From a virus: 40,388 bases of DNA. Of the stretch, positions 14,179 through 20,944 are shown one piece after another (the stretch's first letter is position 1; every line of letters begins with the position of its first letter). The notes under the pieces are model-generated. The model was not told the origin of the DNA, ran no database searches, and was given only the letters and a program-made list of their open reading frames with translations. Where the stretch lies: the IMG/VR virus record IMGVR_UViG_3300040806_002249, positions 1 through 40,388 of that record; one strand, 5' to 3'. The translations under genes were made by a program, and so were the position numbers.

Positions 14179-15424
14179 GTTCCAAAATTCTCCATTACCC
14201 AAATCTGTCAAAGACAAATTTGCAAAATCTAATACAGTATCAAATTTTTTAAGCATGGGATATGATCTTCCTTTGAGTAGGTCTGTGTATCCAGAAAATC
14301 CTTATAGTATGTACTGGGGTCAGATTTATAAATTAATGCAAGGTATTTCAGACTGGCGAGCCCGATCGGGTACTTTTAATAATCCATGGAACGCACCCAG
14401 CAATCCACTGTATGCCATGCCCGAATTGAAATTCATCGATGATAAATTAGAGGACATTTACGATTCACGAGCCATGGAGTTGTACAACGAGGCCAAGAAC
14501 TCCAACAAGAAACTGGCAGTGATGTGGAGTGGTGGAATTGATTCCACATCAGTATTGGTTTCGTTGTTGAAAAACATACCCAACAACGAACACGACATGA
14601 TAGAGGTCATTTGTAATACCGATTCTATTTTTGAACATCCAGAATTTTTTATGAAATTTATTTACAGAAAACTAGCAATTCGAAGTTCTGTTTTCTTTTT
14701 AGTCACAAACGAGTTTCTAGATCAGTACATTCTATTACACGGAGACCCAGCCGACTGCTTGTTTGGTCCCAGCATAAGCAGAATGAAAATGGCTATACGT
14801 CAAGGAGTTCACCACGAATCCTGGCAAAAAAATATGGATCTAATAAAAAAACCATTGATACAAATTCTAGAAAACAAAACCAATTTTTATAAAATAAGTT
14901 TGCCAGAAAACTATCTTTCTGACAAGCATATCTCGGAGTTTTCAAAAAACTGCGTTGATTGGTTTTGTGAAAAACTCTCGAATAATATTATTGAAAACAA
15001 ACACAATGATTATCTCACTAGTATAGCAGATTGGTATTGGTGGACATATTTCAATTTCAAATGGGAGTTCAGTTGCCAACGACCGTTTTTATACAATAAC
15101 AGCGGAGAACATATATCTTTTGAAAAACAAAAATTTTTCTCTAAAAATACTTTTTTCAACACAGACAAGTTCCAGCAGTGGTCCTATACTAATTTAAAGT
15201 CACTTATTCCAACAGCAGACATGACCAAACACAAATCTTTGGTTAAAAAATATATTTTCGACTATTCTAAGATGACCGAGTATTACAAGTATAAAAATAA
15301 GATTGCTGGACAACAACCGGCATTAAAAATAACACAACCGGACCTCTTATTTGATCAATATTGGCAACCAAATCATGATGTTGATAATTTTTATGATAAA
15401 ATGCTGAGCGAGTACAAAGGATAG
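14159..15424 (+). CDS. Asparagine-synthase-like PP-loop protein, copy 3
   Basis: The 421-residue paralogue has SGGIDST at 124-130 and LHGDPADCLFGPS later. It is the most diverged of the three at both ends, yet it keeps three-way identical DNA blocks at 14384-14437, 14476-14547 and 14561-14610. The start lies 20 nt inside the preceding gene. It carries an insertion of about 15 residues relative to copies 1 and 2 after the second motif, and a different N-terminus (MKLQIVKFQNSPLPKSVKDK), which points to altered specificity. The ATP-binding residues are intact. Confidence 0.73.
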   Translation: MKLQIVKFQNSPLPKSVKDKFAKSNTVSNFLSMGYDLPLSRSVYPENPYSMYWGQIYKLMQGISDWRARSGTFNNPWNAPSNPLYAMPELKFIDDKLEDIYDSRAMELYNEAKNSNKKLAVMWSGGIDSTSVLVSLLKNIPNNEHDMIEVICNTDSIFEHPEFFMKFIYRKLAIRSSVFFLVTNEFLDQYILLHGDPADCLFGPSISRMKMAIRQGVHHESWQKNMDLIKKPLIQILENKTNFYKISLPENYLSDKHISEFSKNCVDWFCEKLSNNIIENKHNDYLTSIADWYWWTYFNFKWEFSCQRPFLYNNSGEHISFEKQKFFSKNTFFNTDKFQQWSYTNLKSLIPTADMTKHKSLVKKYIFDYSKMTEYYKYKNKIAGQQPALKITQPDLLFDQYWQPNHDVDNFYDKMLSEYKG

Positions 15425-15529
15425 TTATATGCTTATATTATTTAAAACTAGCCAGAAAACACATATTATCATTAATTTAATTGGTAAATATCAGCAAGTC
15501 AAGAATGTAAACACAGCCTTGATTTAACG

Positions 15530-15536
15530 TTAAATA
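15530..15536 (+). promoter_or_regulatory. Late-type promoter TTAAATA
   Basis: TTAAATA stands 16 nt before the ATG at 15553 with an AAGGAAG Shine-Dalgarno in between. Unlike most late-type boxes here, this one would make a short leader with a ribosome binding site. The preceding 15425-15529 shows no gene. Confidence 0.5.
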
Positions 15537-15552
15537 AAAAGGAAGAAACACA

Positions 15553-16023
15553 ATGACAAAAACAACTAAAATCAGATGGGTTATTGCACACGAGCCTTTA
15601 TCTTTATTCGTAAGAGCGGCTAAAGATTTCCAAGATTTCGTGAACAGAGCTCAGACTGCAGAAAAAATCGAAGTTGAAATCATGACATTAAGAGAGTACA
15701 GTGACAAATACAACAACGGTGTATTAGTTACTAAACACGACTTATTAGACTTGATGGAACAAGGTAAAATTGAAATGTCTCAAATGTACACTACATGGTT
15801 AGCAGAGCATTATGAACAAGATATGTTAGCATTAGAAATGCCTTTCATATTTGCAGATCATGATCATGCAACTAGAGTGTTAGAAGGTGAAGTAGGTGAA
15901 GAGTTATTAAACAAAATCACTGACAAATCTAACGTAAGAGGTATGGCATTTACTTACTCGGGTGGTTTCAGAAACGTAGTTTCTAACAAAAAAGTTAGCA
16001 AACTAGGTGACTTAACTGCGTAA
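15553..16023 (+). CDS. TRAP transporter solute-binding protein (DctP-like), N-terminal half
   Basis: The 156 residues match the first half of DctP-type binding proteins: IRWVIAHEPLSLFVRAAKDF, then LMEQGKIEMSQMYTTWLAEH, LALEMPFIFADHDHATRVLE and RGMAFTYSGGFRNVVSNKK, ending at DLTA, where family members continue with G-x-K-x-R. The frame is stopped by TAATAA and reopens at once with ATG at 16027 in the same frame, coding the second half. There is no signal peptide, so the product would stay in the cytoplasm, unlike true DctP. Codons are strongly A/T-ending and uniform (TTA, GTA, AAA), suggesting high expression. It could be one chain of a two-chain protein or a decayed gene. Confidence 0.75.
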   Translation: MTKTTKIRWVIAHEPLSLFVRAAKDFQDFVNRAQTAEKIEVEIMTLREYSDKYNNGVLVTKHDLLDLMEQGKIEMSQMYTTWLAEHYEQDMLALEMPFIFADHDHATRVLEGEVGEELLNKITDKSNVRGMAFTYSGGFRNVVSNKKVSKLGDLTA

Positions 16024-16026
16024 TAA

Positions 16027-16515
16027 ATGAAACTTAGAACTAACAGAAATCCAGTTGCACAAGAAACCTTCAAAGCACTAGGTGTCGAAGACAGACACAT
16101 CTGTGAAATTGAAGATCTTAAAGGTGCGATCGAAGACGGAAAATGTGAGGGTGGCGAAGGAGTTTACTCGAGAGTATATCCCCTGGACCAGAACGAAGTG
16201 ACCAAATCGGTCATTGACACCAAACACAGTTTATTCTTAACAACCATGATCATGCGTAATGATTTCTATGAGAAATTATCTCCAGAAGTCAAGGCTGTTT
16301 TAAAAGCGGCCGCAATTGATGCCGGAAGAAAAGAACGTGAAACAACAATCGCTGATGGAGAGGAAGCCAAGGCTAGATTGAAATCAGAAGGTGTTAACGT
16401 TCACGAGCTTACCCCGGAAGAAACAGCAGAGTTCAAGGAAAAGACTAAAACGGTTTACGAAAAGTTCGAACCAACATTTTCACCTGGCCTAATTGACAGG
16501 ATCAAGAAAGCCTAG
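16027..16515 (+). CDS. TRAP solute-binding protein (DctP-like), C-terminal half
   Basis: The 162 residues continue the DctP fold from the hinge: KLRTNRNPVAQETFKALGVE with the Arg that usually binds the ligand carboxylate, then GGEGVYSRVYPLDQNEVTKS, FLTTMIMRNDFYEKLSPEVK and a helical end AEFKEKTKTVYEKFEPTF. It begins three bases after the second of two in-frame TAA stops that end the first half. No Shine-Dalgarno of its own is visible, so it would depend on termination-reinitiation or readthrough. Codon use is less A/T-biased than in the first half. It is followed by a strong terminator. Confidence 0.72.
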   Translation: MKLRTNRNPVAQETFKALGVEDRHICEIEDLKGAIEDGKCEGGEGVYSRVYPLDQNEVTKSVIDTKHSLFLTTMIMRNDFYEKLSPEVKAVLKAAAIDAGRKERETTIADGEEAKARLKSEGVNVHELTPEETAEFKEKTKTVYEKFEPTFSPGLIDRIKKA

Positions 16516-16538
16516 TTAGTTTTAAATCAACTTTTAAA

Positions 16539-16566
16539 AAGGGTCGCTTCGGCGGCCCTTTTTTTT
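16539..16566 (+). terminator. Intrinsic terminator
   Basis: A 9-bp stem, AAGGGTCGC/GCGGCCCTT, closed by a TTCG loop and followed by a run of T (16559-16566). It sits between the convergent TRAP and beta-keto acid cleavage genes, and the A run before the stem may let it work in both directions. Confidence 0.85.
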
Positions 16567-16568
16567 GA

Positions 16569-17420
16569 CTAAATTTTTAATATTGTTTTTGCTTCGACGG
16601 GGTTTGCAATTGAACCGTTGTTCCTGTTTATCATGGACACACATTGTTCCACCAGTTCTGCATTTGATCTTGCAAGGACATTTTTTTCGGTGTATATGTT
16701 ATCTTCCATGCCAACCCTAACATGTCCACCTTTTTGATGAACGTATTCTGCTATGGGCAAGGACATCTTGCCTACGCCTAACGCACACCATATAGCATCT
16801 TCCGGCAACAACTTCAAAGCATAGTCGATTGTGTCGAACGACGATTCCCAGCCGTATTTGACTCCCGTCACTATTTGCCATATGGGTTGTCTGCTCGTAA
16901 GTCCGTCACTAATAAGTTTTTTTGCAATTCTGAGATCACCGCTGTCAAAAATTTCAAATTCCGGAAGTGTGCCATATGACTGTATTTTCAAAAGCATCTC
17001 AGCAACGACAGGAATAGAGTTTATCCTAACACCGTCGTCATCTTGCATCATGGTGTTAAAGTCTAGACTACATATATCAGGACGTATACTATCTATGTGT
17101 TCCACTCTTGTTTGAGCATCCATTAATCCAGAATTATCATTTGTTAATGGCTTATACACAGCACCCGGACCTGTGGTGAGATTAATAATAAGATTTTCGT
17201 TCTTGTTTCTTATCAAGTCAACAGTTTTTTGGTAAAGATCTTTGTCCATAGACGGTTTACCGTTATCTGGATTTCGAACGTGTATGTGTACTATGGAAGC
17301 ACCCGCCGCCGCGGCATCCAACGAGGATTGTGCAATTTGTTCCGGTGTTATTGGCAAGTATGGTGTGGAGTTTGGATCAGTTTTACCACCAGTTACAGCA
17401 CAAGTTATAATTGTTTTCAT
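16569..17420 (-). CDS. Beta-keto acid cleavage enzyme (BKACE, DUF849)
   Basis: The 283 residues match the BKACE family: MKTIITCAVTGGKTDPN, SIVHIHVRNPDNGKPSMD with the zinc histidines His45 and His47, NLIINLTTGPGA, PEFEIFDSGDL, PIWQIVTGVKYG, and GHVRVGMEDN with Arg235 and Glu239 at the positions of catalytic and metal-binding residues. Enzymes of this family use Zn and acetyl-CoA (or another acyl-CoA) to convert a beta-keto acid such as 3-keto-5-aminohexanoate to acetoacetate and a CoA ester. All key residues seem intact and the length is normal. The gene has its own late-type promoter. The substrate cannot be read from the sequence. Confidence 0.88.
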   Translation of the reverse strand: MKTIITCAVTGGKTDPNSTPYLPITPEQIAQSSLDAAAAGASIVHIHVRNPDNGKPSMDKDLYQKTVDLIRNKNENLIINLTTGPGAVYKPLTNDNSGLMDAQTRVEHIDSIRPDICSLDFNTMMQDDDGVRINSIPVVAEMLLKIQSYGTLPEFEIFDSGDLRIAKKLISDGLTSRQPIWQIVTGVKYGWESSFDTIDYALKLLPEDAIWCALGVGKMSLPIAEYVHQKGGHVRVGMEDNIYTEKNVLARSNAELVEQCVSMINRNNGSIANPVEAKTILKI

Positions 17421-17429
17421 TAGTAGTTA

Positions 17430-17436
17430 TATTTAA
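17430..17436 (-). promoter_or_regulatory. Late-type promoter TTAAATA (minus)
   Basis: TTAAATA lies 9 nt before the ATG of the BKACE gene, about 10 bp from the divergent -35 box of clpP. Confidence 0.5.
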
Positions 17437-17444
17437 GTTGTGTG

Positions 17445-17473
17445 TTGACAGGTGAGAAAAAAAATGTTACAAT
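17445..17473 (+). promoter_or_regulatory. Sigma70 promoter of clpP
   Basis: TTGACA (17445-17450), a 17-nt spacer, then TACAAT (17468-17473) with TG at the extended -10 position. The ATG at 17483 lies 9 nt past the -10, so the leader would be only about 2-4 nt. Confidence 0.75.
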
Positions 17474-17482
17474 TAGAGTATT

Positions 17483-18088
17483 ATGCCACTTACACCAATT
17501 GTTATTGAACAAACATCAAAAGGCGAAAGAAGTTATGATATTTTTTCTCGTCTTTTAAAAGATAGAATTATAATGCTGGACGATGTAGTTGATGAAAGAC
17601 TAGCGTCAGTGCTAACAGCACAACTTTTATTTCTAGAGTCACAATCAGCAGACAAAGATATTACACTGTATATCAATTCTCCCGGAGGATCAGTTACAGC
17701 CGGTATGGCAATTTATGATACCATGCAATACATCAGATGTGATATAAGAACTGTGGTTTTAGGACAGGCCTGTTCCATGGGATCATTGTTAGCCCAAGCA
17801 GGCACGGCCGGTAAACGTTTTATTCTGCCACACGCAAGACACATGATACATCAACCATTAGGTGGAGCAAGAGGACAAGTCACAGATCTACAGATACACA
17901 TCAATGAAATATCTAGAATGAAAAAGTATCTTACTGAAATCTATGTTAAGCACAACACCAAAAATAAAACTTATGAAATGTTGGCCGCGGACATGGAAAG
18001 AGATAATTTTATGACACCCGAACAATCAGTAGAATACGGACTTGCCGACGAAATAGTAACAAAGAGACCAAGTCCAGAAACAATTTAA
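17483..18088 (+). CDS. clpP: ATP-dependent Clp protease proteolytic subunit
   Basis: The 201-residue protein is a full-length ClpP with the catalytic triad Ser98 (QACSMGS), His123 ([10 protein letters not shown]) and Asp174 (MERDNF). It also has the IN-SPGG-V-AG oxyanion strand, and a short leader before the first helix as in bacterial ClpP propeptides. It would form the tetradecameric protease chamber, either with host Clp ATPases or as a phage-specific particle. No ClpX/ClpA gene is present here. Unlike most accessory genes around it, its promoter is sigma70-like, so it is probably expressed before the late genes. Capsid proteases of this fold exist, but no capsid genes are nearby. Confidence 0.93.
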   Translation: MPLTPIVIEQTSKGERSYDIFSRLLKDRIIMLDDVVDERLASVLTAQLLFLESQSADKDITLYINSPGGSVTAGMAIYDTMQYIRCDIRTVVLGQACSMGSLLAQAGTAGKRFILPHARHMIHQPLGGARGQVTDLQIHINEISRMKKYLTEIYVKHNTKNKTYEMLAADMERDNFMTPEQSVEYGLADEIVTKRPSPETI

Positions 18089-18100
18089 AAATTTTGATTT

Positions 18101-18487
18101 ATGGATAGTATTCCAGTTGTTCTAGAAATAGATGCACAACAAAATTCTAAATACAGTATATTGTTTAATGAAAAAAAACTATTCGAAGACATAACATCAG
18201 ATGTTAAGGTTAATAAATTTGACGTTCATGCAATCAAACATAAATTTAATTCAATAACTATAAAAGGTAACGTTGTAGTAAATCGTTTGGAACTTGATGG
18301 TATAGACACTCGTTATTTTATTCATCATGGATTCACTAGTAATAAAAATAGAGGAAATGCAGATTCCATTTTCGTAAAATTTTATTTTTATACACCCATA
18401 TGGAAATGGTATATAGATTGGATAAACAATGACAATTCATCTTTCAGACAAATATCCAAAGATCATTCGGGATTTATTCCGTTATGA
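18101..18487 (+). CDS. Hypothetical protein, 128 aa
   Basis: The gene starts 12 nt after clpP. The product has a beta-rich look: VVLEIDAQQNSKYSILFNEK, then NSITIKGNVVVNRLELDGID, and an aromatic C-terminal segment FVKFYFYTPIWKWYIDWINN. It could be a small jelly-roll or carbohydrate-binding type domain, but no family is named. It overlaps the following oxygenase gene by 59 nt, so the two are likely coupled. Confidence 0.5.
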   Translation: MDSIPVVLEIDAQQNSKYSILFNEKKLFEDITSDVKVNKFDVHAIKHKFNSITIKGNVVVNRLELDGIDTRYFIHHGFTSNKNRGNADSIFVKFYFYTPIWKWYIDWINNDNSSFRQISKDHSGFIPL

Positions 18488-19070
18488 CAACAATTTTGGA
18501 CCATCGAATAGTTTCAAAAATTTAAACTTCCCGTTTGATTATGATCTATCTAAACTTTATGAAGAAGCATCTAGTTTTGATTGGATCGGGATTGGAAAAA
18601 CAAAGAGTTTAGAAAAAATTGATCGCATTCTATTATACAAATCTAAATCAGAAAGTAATATCATAGGTATTCCTATTGTACAGCAGAAGCATGACGAAAA
18701 AGAAGAGGTGTGTTTCAATACAGAATCATATCCTGAATGGAATAATTTTTTAAAAAACATAAAATTATTAGGCGGTGCTCTACTTATAACTATGAGTAAA
18801 ATGAGTCCGGGTGGTTTCATATATCCACACAAAGATTCAAATTTTGTTGCACACAAAATATATTTTCCGTTGAATTGGCCACGTGGTTGTTATTTTAAAA
18901 TTTACAAAAACGGATTAGTAGACTTTTCTGATCTTAAACCAAAAATTATAAATTCCGGAGAGTATATACATTCGGTCATTAATGACAGCAAAGAAGAAAG
19001 AATTATTGTCAGTATCTTTGTTGATTGGAATGTAGAACCATGGAAAAAGATATTTGAAGAAGAATTTTAA
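18429..19070 (+). CDS. Aspartyl/asparaginyl-hydroxylase-like 2OG oxygenase
   Basis: The 213 residues contain an H-x-D in FIYPHKDSNF (His134, Asp136), the strand HKIYFPLNWPRGCYFKIY typical of the aspartyl/asparaginyl beta-hydroxylase-like group, a distal His in GEYIHSVIN (His181) and Arg191 in ERIIVSIFVDW for 2-oxoglutarate. All iron and cosubstrate ligands appear present. The start at 18429 lies within the preceding gene; there is no later in-frame Met before the core fold. It probably hydroxylates a protein or peptide side chain, but the target is unknown. The 3' end overlaps a convergent gene by four bases. Confidence 0.75.
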   Translation: MTIHLSDKYPKIIRDLFRYDNNFGPSNSFKNLNFPFDYDLSKLYEEASSFDWIGIGKTKSLEKIDRILLYKSKSESNIIGIPIVQQKHDEKEEVCFNTESYPEWNNFLKNIKLLGGALLITMSKMSPGGFIYPHKDSNFVAHKIYFPLNWPRGCYFKIYKNGLVDFSDLKPKIINSGEYIHSVINDSKEERIIVSIFVDWNVEPWKKIFEEEF

Positions 19071-19342
19071 TCTTTATGATGTTTAAAATCTAATTCTAAT
19101 ATCTTGATAATTTGTTTATTAATATTTTCTCGCATCACAGTTATTTCATCCTTTACAACCGAACGTTGTTCTCCGTGTGTGTATTCCAGTTGTTGTAATA
19201 ACTCCCACAAGTTCATTTGAAAAGTCATGAGCTCTTCTCGTGCCAGAAACTCCTCAAATTCTAATTCAAATTTTTTATGATCGGTATGTCCGATCGACAT
19301 ATATATAATAGCAGTTATAATAATAACAAAAAAATAACGCAT
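19067..19342 (-). CDS. Small membrane-anchored helical protein, 91 aa
   Basis: The start at MRYFFVIIITAIIYMSIGHT gives an N-terminal membrane helix (or uncleaved signal) and a charged, probably coiled-coil remainder (ELEFEEFLAREELMTFQMNL, then VVKDEITVMRENINKQIIKI). The frame is open 20 codons further upstream, but a late-type GTAAATA box sits right before this ATG. One helix plus periplasmic coiled coil next to two small lipoprotein genes is the arrangement of phage inner-membrane spanins; this is a hypothesis, not a match. Confidence 0.5.
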   Translation of the reverse strand: MRYFFVIIITAIIYMSIGHTDHKKFELEFEEFLAREELMTFQMNLWELLQQLEYTHGEQRSVVKDEITVMRENINKQIIKILELDFKHHKD

Positions 19343-19349
19343 AGGAAAG

Positions 19350-19356
19350 TATTTAC
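19350..19356 (-). promoter_or_regulatory. Late-type promoter GTAAATA (minus)
   Basis: GTAAATA on the minus strand lies 7 nt before the ATG at 19342. It overlaps the start region of the divergent lipoprotein gene. Confidence 0.4.
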
Positions 19357-19557
19357 ATGAAACATTTGATAATGATAGCAACCGCGGTAATGCTCGTGTC
19401 ATGCACGGCTATACCGACTTCACCAAAAGTTTCTTTTGGTAAAAAATGTTTGGCGTCTACAGATAAGGTCACGTATTCATATGTATGGATATATGACAAA
19501 AATTCTGGTTTGCCGGCCAACACCGAAGATTGTAAATTGATAGAAAAAAAGAAGTAA
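19357..19557 (+). CDS. Small lipoprotein, 66 aa
   Basis: A signal peptide MKHLIMIATAVMLVSC ends in a lipobox (LVSC, Cys16), so the mature protein of about 51 residues would be lipid-anchored. It contains two more cysteines and the segment SYVWIYDKNSGLPANTEDCK. An AGGAAAG at 19343-19349 is a fair Shine-Dalgarno. I recall similar small lipoproteins from marine alphaproteobacteria, so a host origin is possible. It is divergent from the membrane-helical gene at 19342 and convergent with another lipoprotein gene. Confidence 0.6.
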   Translation: MKHLIMIATAVMLVSCTAIPTSPKVSFGKKCLASTDKVTYSYVWIYDKNSGLPANTEDCKLIEKKK

Positions 19558-19562
19558 TACTA

Positions 19563-19811
19563 TTATTTTGATGAGCTTATTGCTTTGTCAACCTCTTCAA
19601 AATCTTTGGTTATCTCGTCTTGTTCAACCTGTTGCTTGAATTTGTTACATTCAGCCGGGTTGAACATACAACCTAGGACCAATCCAATAGATCCGTCATA
19701 TATGTTTGGCTCTTTGTTACTTGCTACGTCTTTGTTTTTAGACGCACAACTTGTCAAAAGAATGGCGAATAAAAATAATATCAATATTTTTTGAATTTTT
19801 AAAAATTTCAT
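19563..19811 (-). CDS. Small lipoprotein, 82 aa
   Basis: The signal sequence MKFLKIQKILILFLFAILLT is followed by SC, giving the lipobox LLTSC with Cys22 as lipidation site. The mature 61 residues contain two cysteines (GLVLGCMFNPAECNKF) and a charged helical end. An exact TATAAATA octamer precedes the start by 10 nt, so late expression is likely. As a late small lipoprotein near a membrane-anchored helical protein, it is a candidate outer-membrane spanin; an ordinary envelope lipoprotein is equally possible. Confidence 0.6.
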   Translation of the reverse strand: MKFLKIQKILILFLFAILLTSCASKNKDVASNKEPNIYDGSIGLVLGCMFNPAECNKFKQQVEQDEITKDFEEVDKAISSSK

Positions 19812-19821
19812 AATTACGCCA

Positions 19822-19829
19822 TATTTATA
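19822..19829 (-). promoter_or_regulatory. T4-type late promoter TATAAATA (minus)
   Basis: This is an exact octamer on the minus strand, 10 nt before the ATG of the lipoprotein gene at 19811. Confidence 0.6.
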
Positions 19830-19861
19830 ATAGATTGATATCGACGTGTCAATACAATTTC

Positions 19862-19893
19862 AACCGGTGAACAAATCTGCTCACCGGTTTTTT
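19862..19893 (+). terminator. Strong hairpin with T run
   Basis: A 9-bp perfect stem, AACCGGTGA/TCACCGGTT, with a 10-nt loop is followed by TTTTTT on the plus strand. Flanking genes run on the minus strand, so it may block plus-strand readthrough or end the 19910 transcript as a bare hairpin. Confidence 0.65.
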
Positions 19894-19909
19894 ACCATAC
19901 ACAAATAAT

Positions 19910-20110
19910 TTAGAAGTTGGACGGATCTACTTTGATGTGTTTTAATATTTTGCCAGCATTTGATCCATGCTTGATCATGTAGCCAGTTGTTCCGTTTCCG
20001 TATGTGTCAACGGATTGAACTGCTCTTTTCATAGCGTTCTCTTTGTGCTCGATGTCTTTCTTTTTGTAATATGAGGACATCATATAAGTGTGTCTATCTT
20101 TGGTGTACAT
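19910..20110 (-). CDS. Small basic protein, 66 aa
   Basis: AAGGAGG at 20116-20122 (minus strand) gives a perfect Shine-Dalgarno 5 nt from the ATG. The product is basic and polar (DRHTYMMSSYYKKKDIEHKE), with a central YGNGTTGYMIKHGSNAG segment; there is no membrane part. A leader of about 75 nt with a 24-bp tandem repeat separates it from an exact TATAAATA at 20191-20198, so its expression may be regulated at the RNA or DNA level. No family is recognised. Confidence 0.55.
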   Translation of the reverse strand: MYTKDRHTYMMSSYYKKKDIEHKENAMKRAVQSVDTYGNGTTGYMIKHGSNAGKILKHIKVDPSNF

Positions 20111-20137
20111 AAGTAACCTCCTTTTTTCTTTAAGTTG

Positions 20138-20185
20138 GCCACTTTTAACTGATGTGGATCAGCCACTTTATGTCCATGTGGATGG
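20138..20185. repeat. Imperfect 24-bp tandem repeat in a leader
   Basis: Two 24-bp units (20138-20161 and 20162-20185) each begin GCCACTTT and carry ATGTGGAT at the same offset, with differing bases between. They lie between the late-type promoter at 20191 and the gene at 20110, in the position of an operator or leader RNA structure. Confidence 0.6.
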
Positions 20186-20190
20186 TTCAG

Positions 20191-20198
20191 TATTTATA
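20191..20198 (-). promoter_or_regulatory. T4-type late promoter TATAAATA (minus)
   Basis: This is an exact octamer on the minus strand, 80 nt upstream of the ATG at 20110. It is the only late-type box here with a long leader and a strong Shine-Dalgarno downstream. Confidence 0.5.
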
Positions 20199-20262
20199 TG
20201 CAAATAGCACATATCACCTATGTTTATATTACAACCCAAAACAAAAAAAGTCAAGTTGATCG

Positions 20263-20291
20263 TTGACCGAATTTGTTTGATAGTGTATAGT
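20263..20291 (+). promoter_or_regulatory. Sigma70-like promoter for the FTR1-tRNA unit
   Basis: TTGACC (20263-20268), a 17-nt spacer, then TATAGT (20286-20291). A second candidate -10 with extended TG (TGC-TATAAG, 20293-20301) follows closely. Either would transcribe the permease and probably the tRNAs. Confidence 0.55.
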
Positions 20292-20338
20292 GTGCTATAA
20301 GTAAATGCAAATAATAACTATTCGCAACTAATAAAATT

Positions 20339-20944
20339 ATGATTACCACTCTACTAGCAACCACGTTTGTAATAGCCAGAGAAGGACTTGAAGCATGGCT
20401 GATAGCGGTGCTGGCCATCACAGCGGCCAACAACAATCCCAAACATATAAAAGTCATTATATGGGCAGTTTTAGGGTCTATTTTGGCCACTATTGCTTTG
20501 GGCACTACAACTGCCCAGTTATTAGGCAATCACGCAAATACAGAGCGATTTGAAGGGTTTATAGGGGTCATTACGGGTGTTGTACTAGCCTGGGTAGCAT
20601 GGTTCTGCCATGGTGCCAGCCAGCACGTTAAAGCCTTGCCTTTTGGAAACTCTTTGTTATTAGGACTTGCTGTTTTTGGTATAATGTTTCGAGAGGGAGT
20701 CGAAGTAGTTATATTCCTTACAGGCATAATCATCAATAGTCAGGACATTCAAATGGTATATTTGGGTATTTTGGCTGGTTTGGTAATATTGGTGACTGTA
20801 TCAAAAATTATGTATAATCAAATAACAAAATTACCTATCAAAAATATTTTTAAAATTAGTCGTTGGATTTTTAGCATACTTGCTGTATACTTTCTATATA
20901 CAGGTATTTCAGAAATAATTGAATACGGTATTTGGCCCCAATAG
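20339..20944 (+). CDS. FTR1-family iron permease
   Basis: The 201-residue membrane protein carries the two R-E-G-x-E motifs of FTR1/EfeU permeases: AREGLEA (residues 13-19) and FREGVEV (117-123), each inside a membrane helix. About six helices can be counted. The usual length is near 270 residues, so this is a compact version shortened toward the C-terminus, but both iron-translocation motifs remain. It would move iron across the inner membrane, by family knowledge with an oxidase or carrier partner, none of which is encoded here. The stop codon TAG lies inside the 5' end of tRNA-Thr: the last ten bases of the gene are tRNA acceptor-stem and adjoining bases. Confidence 0.85.
   Translation: MITTLLATTFVIAREGLEAWLIAVLAITAANNNPKHIKVIIWAVLGSILATIALGTTTAQLLGNHANTERFEGFIGVITGVVLAWVAWFCHGASQHVKALPFGNSLLLGLAVFGIMFREGVEVVIFLTGIIINSQDIQMVYLGILAGLVILVTVSKIMYNQITKLPIKNIFKISRWIFSILAVYFLYTGISEIIEYGIWPQ

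Noticed and set aside
10817-15424. The shared blocks as a diversity-generating retroelement (template and variable repeats).
   Set aside because: No reverse transcriptase is present and differences are not confined to adenines; mosaic gene conversion fits better.
17483-18088. ClpP as a capsid maturation protease.
   Set aside because: No portal, scaffold or capsid gene is near and the promoter is not late-type; a normal ClpP role is simpler.
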